Below, piece by piece: positions 55,385 to 64,000 of a stretch of DNA of 64,000 nt. Within the stretch, counting starts at the first letter, position 1; every line of letters begins with the position of its first letter. Source of the stretch: Actinostola sp. cb2023 (taxonomy: Eukaryota > Cnidaria > Anthozoa > Actiniaria > Actinostolidae); contig JAUJYZ010000250.1 in NCBI GenBank assembly GCA_033675265.1, forward strand, positions 372,001 through 436,000, given 5' to 3'. Made by a program: the position numbers and the translations under genes. The notes below the pieces were generated by a model, which was not told the DNA's origin, did no database searches, and saw only the letters and a program-made list of their open reading frames with translations.

Positions 55385-58300
55385 GTTAGCTTGGCTATTT
55401 TTAGCAACAAGCTGTGATTGGTTGGTTCCATGCGCGCGTTCCGATTGGTCGGTTTACTGAAGACCGGGTAATTTTTTCATCGCGATGTACGATATTGACA
55501 ATGGTGTAAAATCAAGAGAATAAAAATGAAAATAGGCTGTGAGGCTAATTCCTGTCATTTAGAGGACGAAATCATTACGCTAGGTAAAACTTGCCGCGAA
55601 AAAAATATAGAAAAATCAAAAGCCGAGAAAGAAAGCGAGCTGGGGTTTTTACAAGAGAAAAAAACGATCCACTCAAAGAAATTATCAAGCGACTTATCAA
55701 GCTCATCAGATCCAACTACTCGCAAGATCATGTATGTGCTTTGTCCTGGCACAATTATGTATAAATAAAACACAAATCTATAATGGCAAACAAAACTGAC
55801 TTCAAGTTCAAGTCCCAACACGACTCGTCGGTTTTTATTGCAAATGTTTTGAGAAACGACTACAATCAAGCGACAAATTTTCAATGAATTTCAGCTCACC
55901 AGTATGGCTTTACCTTCACAAATCTTGTTTGAATCCCTCGTATTTGTTGACTCAGTTTCACTCTCAGGTTGTTGTTTTCTGTTGTTGTTTTATTTCTTTA
56001 ACTCCTAAAACACTCGAGATAGTAAGAAATACGAGCCACCAAATAGATCCAAAGAGATTCAATGTGTTTGAAGGAATGTTTTAGACGATATTTCGTCTTT
56101 GAATGTGTTTTTGAAGGTTTTTGAAGCAGCTGTTCTGTGTTCATCGTGAATCAAGCTTTTGGCAAAATCAAGCACATTTCTTTGTAAAGCGAGGCCGACG
56201 TATCCTCTCTTTTCGTCGAATTCAGAACTTTCAATCAACATCAATCGATTCCATCTTTTCTTGTGAATACTCCCTAATTGTTCAAAGCAATAAACGAAGA
56301 AATAGAAGTACAAATGTCGACACTCAGCAGGCTTGTATAGACAATAGTTGTAGTTTTTGGTTTCATGTTGAGTTGAGTCAATCCGACTCACCGGCGAAGT
56401 TTTTTTGACTCTTTTCAAACTTTACAGCTCCATTTCAAAGAAATAAATCCCTTACGGTCACAGGCAGCCCAACCATTGCTTTTGAGGCTACTAAATAATT
56501 CCAAAATTTTTTTTTTTTGGATGGGCTTCCTGTGGTAAAGCGCGCGCGCATTTATATATTGGGTTCCCTGTGCTGAGTAATGTCCTATGTTGGGCTTCCT
56601 GTGTGCCTCCTGCGGGATGCGCCCGCAGCAAATGTGTATATTTATACAAGGTATGAAACTCCAGTCACGTGATGGCCTGATGTGCGCCGCGAGGTCCGCC
56701 GCGAGAGCCGCCGCGAGTCGCCGCGAGGACGCGAGTAGATGGTGCACTTTTCCGTGAGCCGAATAGCCGAAGTCGTCGTACGCTACAGGCCCTTGGGGGG
56801 TACCCAGGGTGAAGTCGTTATTATGGCGGGGAGTGGAAGAGAAGTTCATATCAAGAAAGACTGATTTTTTCGGTGTAAACGTTGGGATTCTTTTCCCTAT
56901 TCATGGTAAGTTTAGAAGTTCACAATTCATGTCAACTTTAAGTAAATCTAGAAGAAATTCGACGGTTTTAAAGTAGTCCTTTTTCATTTTGAATGGTTGA
57001 GAAACTTTGGATGTGTTGTACTCGACACGTGAGAAAGTTTTGCAGTTGAAAATAAACTGAACTAAAAGTACTTTTTGTCATGGTTTTTACGTAGTATTTG
57101 CTCTAAATGTTCCGCTCTAATGAAAGGACTTGTCTATACTAGGGCAGAAGGGCTGCTTAATACTCCTCAACAAATCAGTTTTTTTCTATAAATTATGACT
57201 GAGCAGTGAGCTATTTCAGTATTTGACAAGTGTGTAGACTGTAGCAGTGTCAGTGATCGAAATACACTTCAACAAGGAACCTCTCTCAACTGACTGATTT
57301 TACTTTATCTGTTTAAACATTACTAACTCTCTCATCTAGAAAGTGTTTGACATAATTTTGTACTTTACTTATAGTTCTTCTGACACAAGGGAACGCCAAC
57401 AGCATAAACCATCTCAGTGTGAGCAAAATATAGACAAACTCAACATCGAAGACGAAGGAGACATGAATGGCGATGGACTCGTGAAGCTGCCGTGAACTAA
57501 AATATTAACAGTTGTTCGTTATTGTCATTGAAATAGCACGACACATTTAGCAAATATACTATCATCTGAGAGAAACAGAGTAAGTTTTAACGGCGTATTT
57601 TTCGTAACCGGGAACGTAAGTAAGCTTCAGTATCGCTTCCAACTTCGATGTTTGCTATTCAATCAGTCATGATCAGTGATTCACAACTTGTCGCCTTTGT
57701 GTATAATATTTATCCATTGTTATTAAGCTTATTTCCATGCTATTACTGATCAATATAGTAAATAAATTGCACAGAAAGTAACGGCAAAACAGTGTGTAAA
57801 AAGCTAGTAAACTTATTGTTGAAATAAATACGTTTGTTTGTCATTTTGTGTACAAGTACTGATAGCAAATGTGTTGTGCAGTACTAAATATTGAGACTAT
57901 TCAGCATTTATAAAACACAATGCGTCAATTTTGAAGATTTTAATCGATAAAAATCAAAATACAAAACAAATACTTTACAGAAGTCAAAACAGAAAAAACA
58001 GATAAAGTATATTGTAGATGTTTTGACTCATGTTTAGTGAACATATCATGTTAAAACCTTGCCAAAAAGAGCATCGTTTAGATACCGAGCGCTGGCCGAT
58101 TTCCTCTCGAAGGCAAAATCCCGACTACTTCACGGAAAAGTGCACCATGTACTCGCGTCGCACATCGGTCCATGACGCTCAAAATTTCAAAAATTAGTTT
58201 CTCAGCATACGTTGAAGTTAGACGACTGACACTTACAAAGTGTTTCGAGAATACGGTAAAGTTTAGTTATTCGAAGAAAAATTGAATTTTCACATCACAT

Positions 58301-58763
58301 TGACAAAATTAGGGTCAAAAACGTATTTGTCACGTGACCGAGTTTCATACCTTGTTTAAATATACACATTTGCTGCGGGCGCATCCCGCAGGAGGCACAC
58401 AGGAAGCCCAACATAGGACATTACTCAGCACAGGGAACCCAATATATAAATGCGCGCGCGCTCTACCACAGGAAGCCCATCAAAAAAAAAAATTTTTTTG
58501 AATTATTTAGTAGCCTCAAAAGCAATGGTTGGGCTGCCTGTGGGCCGCTTACAAAATCAAACATTCAAAAACCACATTTTAAAAGCAAAAAATAGCCATA
58601 TAATAAACGATTTATCAATTTAATTTATTAATAACTACATGTACATGTAGCTGTGGTATAAACTGTTCAGCATCGACGAAGGAGATGACCGCCATGTTTA
58701 CTGCAAGTGACGTCATTTACCTCCAACCAATCATAGCTTGTTGCTAAAAATAGCCATGCTAAC
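55385..58763. mobile_element. 3.4-kb inverted-repeat element with nested insertions
   Basis: GTTAGCTTGGCTATTTTTAG (55385) pairs with CTAAAAATAGCCATGCTAAC (58763), about 41 bp with few mismatches. Inside lie an unrecognised 80-aa ORF (55526-55768, Lys/Glu/Ser-rich) and the 2.08-kb element below. No transposase domain seen. Confidence 0.7.
56459..58542. mobile_element. 2.08-kb element, about 220-bp ends with four stacked sub-ends
   Basis: Outer ends CACAGGCAGCCCAACC and GGTTGGGCTGCCTGTG. Each arm then repeats related words: GGGCTTCCTGTGGTA, TTGGGTTCCCTGTGCTGAG and TTGGGCTTCCTGTGTGCC on the left, with complements in mirror order on the right. A further inverted pair (GCGAGTAGATGGTGCACTTT at 56736 and its complement near 58150) lies inside. 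56885-57010 matches the tail of the GIY-YIG fragment at 4205-4315. Confidence 0.82.
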
Positions 58764-59295
58764 TGTGAACAATAATTTAGTGATTTACATAAATTGAACA
58801 TTAACTGATTAGTTTACTTGAGGATTAATATAACATCATGTTTGTCAACATTACGCAGATCATTAACCAATCAGAATCGTTTAAGTCTCGTTAGTTTCAT
58901 TAGTGTCGCGTCCTTGAACAGTGTCCTCGCCAAGTCAGTATATTTACGTTTAAGTTAACCACCAGAGATTCACTCTTCAGGTACAGAATCAATCATACAA
59001 TTGTCATAATATTGTATTCATCATGATTGCATGTGCTGTGATATTGTTGTTTCTATCCATTTGACTGATTGTAAGTTAGAGACATTTAAGATACATATAA
59101 GTCAGGAAATATGATCGGAATGTAAGCTATATTTTGTCTTTTAGAATATTTGTACCACCGTGTCAAGACTGTACTTATTAAAGAAGATTTCTGAGCCGGT
59201 TTATGTAGATTTGTGCTTACCAAAAAGTTCTGAAGAACGAGTAAACTGTCCGTTTGGCAAGTACGCGTCTATTTGATGAAACGTGAGCCACAAGT
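58764..59295. other. Upstream region of the BEL/Pao ORF; probable 5' LTR not delimited
   Basis: AT-rich, with TGTGAACAATAATTTAG near its start and TATTAAAGAAGATTTCTGAG near 59176. An LTR is expected here, but its partner would lie outside the window, so ends cannot be fixed. Confidence 0.4.
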
Positions 59296-62208
59296 ATGGA
59301 AGACAAAGGAGAAAGCTCGAGCTCGCAGAGTACAGAAATTGACTCTGTAACCGTCATAAAAGCCAAAAGAAAACCTTTACGTGCGAGAATCACTAGAACC
59401 ATCAATCGCATAAAGGAATTAGTTATCAAAGGAGACCAAAGTGAACGACGTTTTGACAAAGAATTAGAACAGTTACGACGTGACTACAACGCCGCGTGTG
59501 ACCTCCACGGTCAACTGTACGAACACGCCGATGAAAGCCAGACGCCCTCGATGGACAAGTGGGAAAATGATTTAGCAAATGATGTGTTCTCCCTTGAAGA
59601 AGAAGTTGAAAAATATCTAGCCACACTCAAGCCTAACAGAAGGACCAATTCTGTCCATGAAGAAAGTCAAGCAGACCATGTTGCTATAAATCCCCCAACA
59701 AACAACGAAAGCGGTGCATCTGATCCATCGATTATTAACCAGCCAAATCAAGCGGATCACGCTGCTAATCCCCCGACAAACAGCGAAGGGTGTTCACCTG
59801 AGCCATTAATCGTCAACCAGCCAAACCAAAACACTGAACAAACGTCATCAATGCCATTAACTCTGCCAACTCCCCTTTCCCAACTACCCGTCCGTAGTAC
59901 AGTTAAACCAGCCCTCTCAGCAGGACAAGCAAACCCCCGTCCTTTCGATGTGTGGATCGACGATCTCGTCGAGTTTGAAGAGACAGTTGTCAACAAATCC
60001 ACCGAAAGCATCTCCATCGCGGACGCACTCTTTAAGTTGGAAGCCAGCAAAGACATCCCATCTGTAAAGCTCTTAGAATTTGACGGAAGTGCCCTTTCGT
60101 ACACAGATTTTATTGAACGCTTCAAGATACATATACACGACAAGCCACACCTTGCAGATGACATGCGCATGATCCAATTAAAGATGCACGTCACCGGAGA
60201 AGCGGAACGAGCCATTGCCGGCCTCGGATCAAAAGGGATTATGTACGCCACCGCCCTGAAGTCCTTAAAAGAACAGTTTGGGCAGCCAAGCCTCCTTGCC
60301 CGAGCGTTAGTCGACAAACTCACGAAAGGGGACAAGATTCCAAGGAACAACAGACAAGCGCTTCGCGAGTTCTCTCTCGATTTAATTAACTGCTTAGCCA
60401 CGATGAAGCAGCTTAATTACTTCTCCGATGTTAACGCAAATGACAGCTTGCGAAGGATTATCATGCGCCTGCCAGATCACCTCATAGACAAATGGAAGGG
60501 AGTGGTCACCGATATCAGAGAAAGGGGTCACGTGCCGACCATACAACACATCAGCGACTTCGTAAGAAAGCGAGTTAAGGCAGAGTTCGACCCGGACTTC
60601 GGTGACCTCCAACGAGAGAGAGGAAGTCGAATCGAAAGCGTAGCCAATAGAAGAGGAGTTCATTCCACGCAGAGAAGCCCGCCTACAAGGTCTACATATA
60701 CACTGAAGTGTCATGTCTGTGAAGGGAATCACAAGGTATCTGAGTGTCCTACCTTTATTGACTCAAGCGTAGAAGAGCGATGGCAAACAGCGAAAGCGTC
60801 AAGAATGTGTTTCTCTTGCCTCAACAAAGGTCACCAGACGAAGGACTGTCGTTCAAAGAAGAAGTGTGACAAGAACGGCTGCTTACGATTCCACCATCCC
60901 ATTTTGCACGTGGATCCACCCTCGGCTAGCGGTGTTGCCTCAGTGTTAGATCAGAATGGAATATTGCCCGTAGTGAGAGTCCGCTTCAGAGCCGAGAATG
61001 GAAGAGTCCGTGAAGGAAACGTGCTCATAGACAGTGGCGCCGGAACAACAGTCATCAGAACAGACTTCGCTAAGGCCCTCGGATTACAAGGTAAAAGAGA
61101 AAGGATAGATCTAGCGGTGGTAGGAGGAGAAAGAATAAGGCAACCAGAAAGCAGACGAGTAAATTTCTGGATCTCTTCTTTGCAAGGCAGCGAGGAATTC
61201 CGCATCCAAGCCCACGAAATTGAGAAAACTATCCTCAGTGTCCCACCTCTTGATCGTTCGTGGTTGAATTCTTTCTCACACTTGGCCAACGTTGAGTTTC
61301 CTCATAAAGCTGGTCCCGTGGATCTGATATTAGGAGTCCAATACAGTCACCTCCATGCAGAAGATGAAACACGCCAGGGATTGCCGTTTGACCCAGTCGC
61401 AAAACAATCCAAGCTAGGATGGTTCGTGATTGGCTCCGATAGCCACAAAGGTAAATCGCCAATCTGCTCTATTAGTATCGCCAGCCCGATAAACCTCGAA
61501 AGGTTTTATGAACTCGAGACTCTTGGAATACAGGCTCCAGAGTGCTCTTGCCAAACGCCAATTTCTCGAGAGGATAAAGAAGCAATGGAGTTGATGGAAG
61601 CTTCATGTAAGCTACTAAATGGACGGTACTCAATAGGCCTTCCATGGAAAAGGAACAAGCATCTGTTGCCAAACAACTACGTTCTAGCAGAGAAGAGATT
61701 GTTCTCCTTAGAGAAAAGTCTCCTCAAGAATAGTAAGAAAGCTGAAATGTACAACGACGCGATAACAGAATATGAAAGGAATGGCTGGGCTCGTCGTCTG
61801 ACCAATCAAGAGCTATCAACCGTCAGAACACCAGTGTACTACCTGCCCCATCACGGAGTGTATCGTCCCGAAAAGAAGAGCACGCCTCTCAGAGTTGTAT
61901 TCGACCCAGCTTCTCCATATCAAGGCGTGTCCCTGAACTCGCTTCTCCACAAGGGTCCTTGTCTGATCGGCAACTTACTCGGAGTACTCCTACGCTTCCG
62001 TGAAGAGCCCATCGCATTCGTCGGAGATATCTCCAAAATGTTCTTGCAAATACTCCTTCCAGACGAAGATACTCACGTTCACCGGTTTCTTTGGAGAGAT
62101 CTCGACCTGACGAGGAAGCCTACCGTCTACGCTCTTCAGAGAGTCACCTTTGGCGATAAGCCCTCGCCAGACATGGCAAGCTTCGTCATGCTGAAGATGG
62201 CAGGATGA
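59296..62208 (+). CDS. BEL/Pao retrotransposon Gag-protease-RT polyprotein, frameshifted end
   Basis: 970 residues from ATG. In order: a charged coiled-coil N-terminus, a gag region of the DUF1759 type near residue 254 (KLLEFDGSALSYTDFIERF), zinc knuckle CHVCEGNHKVSEC near 471 and a second Cys/His cluster CFSCLNKGHQTKDC near 505, an aspartic protease site VLIDSGAGTTVI near 577, and reverse transcriptase from about 800 (RVVFDPAS near 865). The frame ends in a stop just before the YMDD box; the coding continues in the next frame. The order Gag-PR-RT-RH-IN with a DSGA protease is that of BEL/Pao. Confidence 0.92.
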   Translation: MEDKGESSSSQSTEIDSVTVIKAKRKPLRARITRTINRIKELVIKGDQSERRFDKELEQLRRDYNAACDLHGQLYEHADESQTPSMDKWENDLANDVFSLEEEVEKYLATLKPNRRTNSVHEESQADHVAINPPTNNESGASDPSIINQPNQADHAANPPTNSEGCSPEPLIVNQPNQNTEQTSSMPLTLPTPLSQLPVRSTVKPALSAGQANPRPFDVWIDDLVEFEETVVNKSTESISIADALFKLEASKDIPSVKLLEFDGSALSYTDFIERFKIHIHDKPHLADDMRMIQLKMHVTGEAERAIAGLGSKGIMYATALKSLKEQFGQPSLLARALVDKLTKGDKIPRNNRQALREFSLDLINCLATMKQLNYFSDVNANDSLRRIIMRLPDHLIDKWKGVVTDIRERGHVPTIQHISDFVRKRVKAEFDPDFGDLQRERGSRIESVANRRGVHSTQRSPPTRSTYTLKCHVCEGNHKVSECPTFIDSSVEERWQTAKASRMCFSCLNKGHQTKDCRSKKKCDKNGCLRFHHPILHVDPPSASGVASVLDQNGILPVVRVRFRAENGRVREGNVLIDSGAGTTVIRTDFAKALGLQGKRERIDLAVVGGERIRQPESRRVNFWISSLQGSEEFRIQAHEIEKTILSVPPLDRSWLNSFSHLANVEFPHKAGPVDLILGVQYSHLHAEDETRQGLPFDPVAKQSKLGWFVIGSDSHKGKSPICSISIASPINLERFYELETLGIQAPECSCQTPISREDKEAMELMEASCKLLNGRYSIGLPWKRNKHLLPNNYVLAEKRLFSLEKSLLKNSKKAEMYNDAITEYERNGWARRLTNQELSTVRTPVYYLPHHGVYRPEKKSTPLRVVFDPASPYQGVSLNSLLHKGPCLIGNLLGVLLRFREEPIAFVGDISKMFLQILLPDEDTHVHRFLWRDLDLTRKPTVYALQRVTFGDKPSPDMASFVMLKMAG

Positions 62209-64000
62209 CAATGAAGGAGAGAATCCCTCCGCAGCAACAATACTGCGACGAGATAGGTACATGGACGACCTTATACACTCCTGTTCAAACCCGCAATCAG
62301 CGCTCGGCAGCATCCAAGAACTAGACAGAGTGTTGGCAACTGGGAGCTTCAAAATAAAGGAGTGGTTATGTTCCTCTGAAGTCGTGCTCAAAGGGCTTCC
62401 GAAAGCAGTAGATGCCGTAGTCAATGTGACACCTAACGAAGCTGCAAACGCAGAGACGAGCATAAACCTGGACGGTGAAAAGGGAACCAAGACCCTAGGA
62501 GTTGGATGGAACCCTGAAACAGATGTTATAAGCTTTGACGTGAAGGCGATTAACATTGAGAAGCTCACTAAGAGAACAGTCCTGTCGAGCATATCTAAAT
62601 TGTACGATCCCCTTGGCCTAGCATCTGCCGTAACAATCAAAGCAAGGATAGCCCTACAGGATGTATGGAGAGCTAAAGAGTACGATTGGGATGACCCCTT
62701 ACCCGATGACAAAGGTAACCTATGGATGAAGTTATTGAAGGAGCTCGAACGTCTAAAAGAGATCACGTTCCCAAGGTGCCTTCAGCCCGAATGCGTTTCT
62801 GGAGAATCAGAGCTACACGTGTTTGCAGATGCTAGTGGGGTCGCATATGGAGCGGTCTCGTATCTTCTGTGGCCTACCCCGCATGGTCCAGAGGTGCGGC
62901 TAATCGCAGCCAAGGCAAGGGTAGCCCCGCTCCGGCAAAACACCATCCCTCGCCTGGAGTTGATGGCCGCATTGATTGCTTCCCGGCTAGCCAGTTTAAT
63001 CTATGCAGAGTTCAAGACCAAACCCTCTTCAGTGACGCTATGGTCTGACTCTAAGATTGTTCTGCACTGGATATGTTCTGAGTCCGCTCTCCTCAAGGCG
63101 TTTGTAGGAGTAAGAGTGACAGAAATCCAGACCACATGGGACCCAAGTTGCTGGAGGTTTGTACCGACGGACCTTAACCCTGCCGACGACCTAAGCCGAG
63201 GACTTCCAATTAAGGAGCTGCGTGGCCGATGGATGAACGGTCCACCGTTCCTCAAGAAAGCAAAGGAAGAATGGCCAGCTGAGACTAAAGAAGAGATACA
63301 TGTGCATGATGACCCAGAACGAAAGAAGCCAAAGACCATCGGTGCGGTCAATGCTAAAGTCCCCCTACTTGACTCTTCAGCCTACTCAAGTTGGTCGAGG
63401 CTTGTCAGGATCACCGCTTACGTCACGTTTTTTGTCCACAACGTAAAGGTCAGTAAGCAGAACCCCACGGAGATCAAGAGCGGTCCCCTAGAGCCAGAAG
63501 AGATAAAGTCCGCAGAACATTACTGGATCCGCCAAGCCCAAGCAGACCTAGTTGACTGGGAAGATAAGTACAAAGATCTGGCACCTTTCATCAAAGAGGA
63601 AATCATCAGAGTTGGTGGTCGGCTGAAAAGGTCTCAGATGACGTACGACCAGACTCACCCGATCCTACTCCCAGCCAAGCATCACATCTCCTATCTGATC
63701 ATGCAAGAAACGCATAACAAAGTAGCTCATGCAGGTTGCGAAAGAACGCTGAGTGAAAGTCGTCGCCAATACTGGATTGTACGTGGACGAGGCCTTGCCA
63801 AGAAAATTGCCAGGAACTGCGTGACATGCAGAAAACAGCGACAGCCTCCACACTCAACACTGATGGCAGATCTTCCCCAAGAGAGGCTTAAGACCTTCTC
63901 TCCTCCCTTCTCTGTTACAGGAGTCGATCTTTTTGGTCCATTCAGCCTCAAATTTGGAAGAAATAAGTCGTCAAAGGCCTGGGGTGCAATTTTCACTTGC
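62209..64000 (+). pseudogene. BEL/Pao Pol continuation: RT YMDD, RNase H, integrase (runs off window)
   Basis: In a frame shifted by one from the upstream ORF the coding stays open to the window end. It has the RT catalytic RDRYMDDLIHSC, KLYDPLGLASAVTIKARIAL, RNase H ELHVFADASGVAYGAVSYL and later SDSKIVLHWI, the integrase zinc module (HNKVAHAGCERTL ... NCVTCRKQR), and the start of the integrase core (TGVDLFGPF). The break is a single-base gain near 62200-62210 in a GGCAGGATGAC context. The 3' end and LTR lie beyond 64000. Confidence 0.88.

Noticed and set aside
55526..55768. 80-residue Lys/Glu/Ser-rich ORF as a gene
   Set aside because: No recognised family, no splice partners, and it lies within a transposable element; kept only as a note there.

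Overview
This is eukaryotic, metazoan nuclear DNA. Genes are split by spliceosomal introns, coding islands are few, and most of the window is transposons, palindromes, satellites and homopolymer runs. The three host gene families (BRCC3/BRCC36, DGAT2/MOGAT, ABCC4-like), BEL/Pao, Ty3/gypsy and Penelope-type retroelement pieces, and dense short inverted-repeat elements suit an early-branching marine invertebrate such as a sponge or cnidarian. I cannot place the species from sequence alone.

Layout. 1-5.8 kb: no host gene; a candidate inverted-repeat element, a 27-bp minisatellite, an ATGA microsatellite, a broken GIY-YIG (Penelope-type) fragment and a 120-bp poly-G tandem duplication. 5.87-15.85 kb (minus strand): a nine-exon BRCC3-like gene whose phases all join. 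It has an intron with a U12-type (ATATCCTT) donor and an in-frame TGA in exon 6; its introns are packed with palindromes, including a 4.2-kb one. 16.4-18.9 kb: a 2.47-kb non-autonomous DNA transposon with an 8-bp target duplication. 20.2-23.6 kb and 29.6-42.7 kb (plus strand): two tandem four-exon acyltransferase genes of the DGAT2/MOGAT family. The last intron of the second copy is 10 kb and holds a complete six-exon ABCC4-like transporter gene on the opposite strand (34.06-41.43 kb).

42.7-49.9 kb: repeats only, including a Penelope-type foldback with hammerhead-like motifs, a 106-bp tandem array and an inverted tRNA-derived SINE. 49.9-52.7 kb: a rearranged Ty3/gypsy fragment in which RNase H/H2C2 and the integrase core lie on opposite strands; it sits inside a satellite that continues to 54.2 kb. 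55.4-58.8 kb: nested inverted-repeat elements. 59.3-64.0 kb: a nearly intact BEL/Pao gag-pol with one frameshift, running off the window.

How the host genes relate: BRCC36 is a K63-specific deubiquitinase, the DGAT2-family enzymes acylate glycerolipids, and the ABCC4-like protein exports organic anions. They are separate housekeeping or metabolic functions rather than one pathway. Their link here is structural: tandem duplication, exon homogenisation and nesting of the transporter in an acyltransferase intron. All gene models were built by hand from reading frames, splice sites and remembered family motifs; no alignment or search was run.
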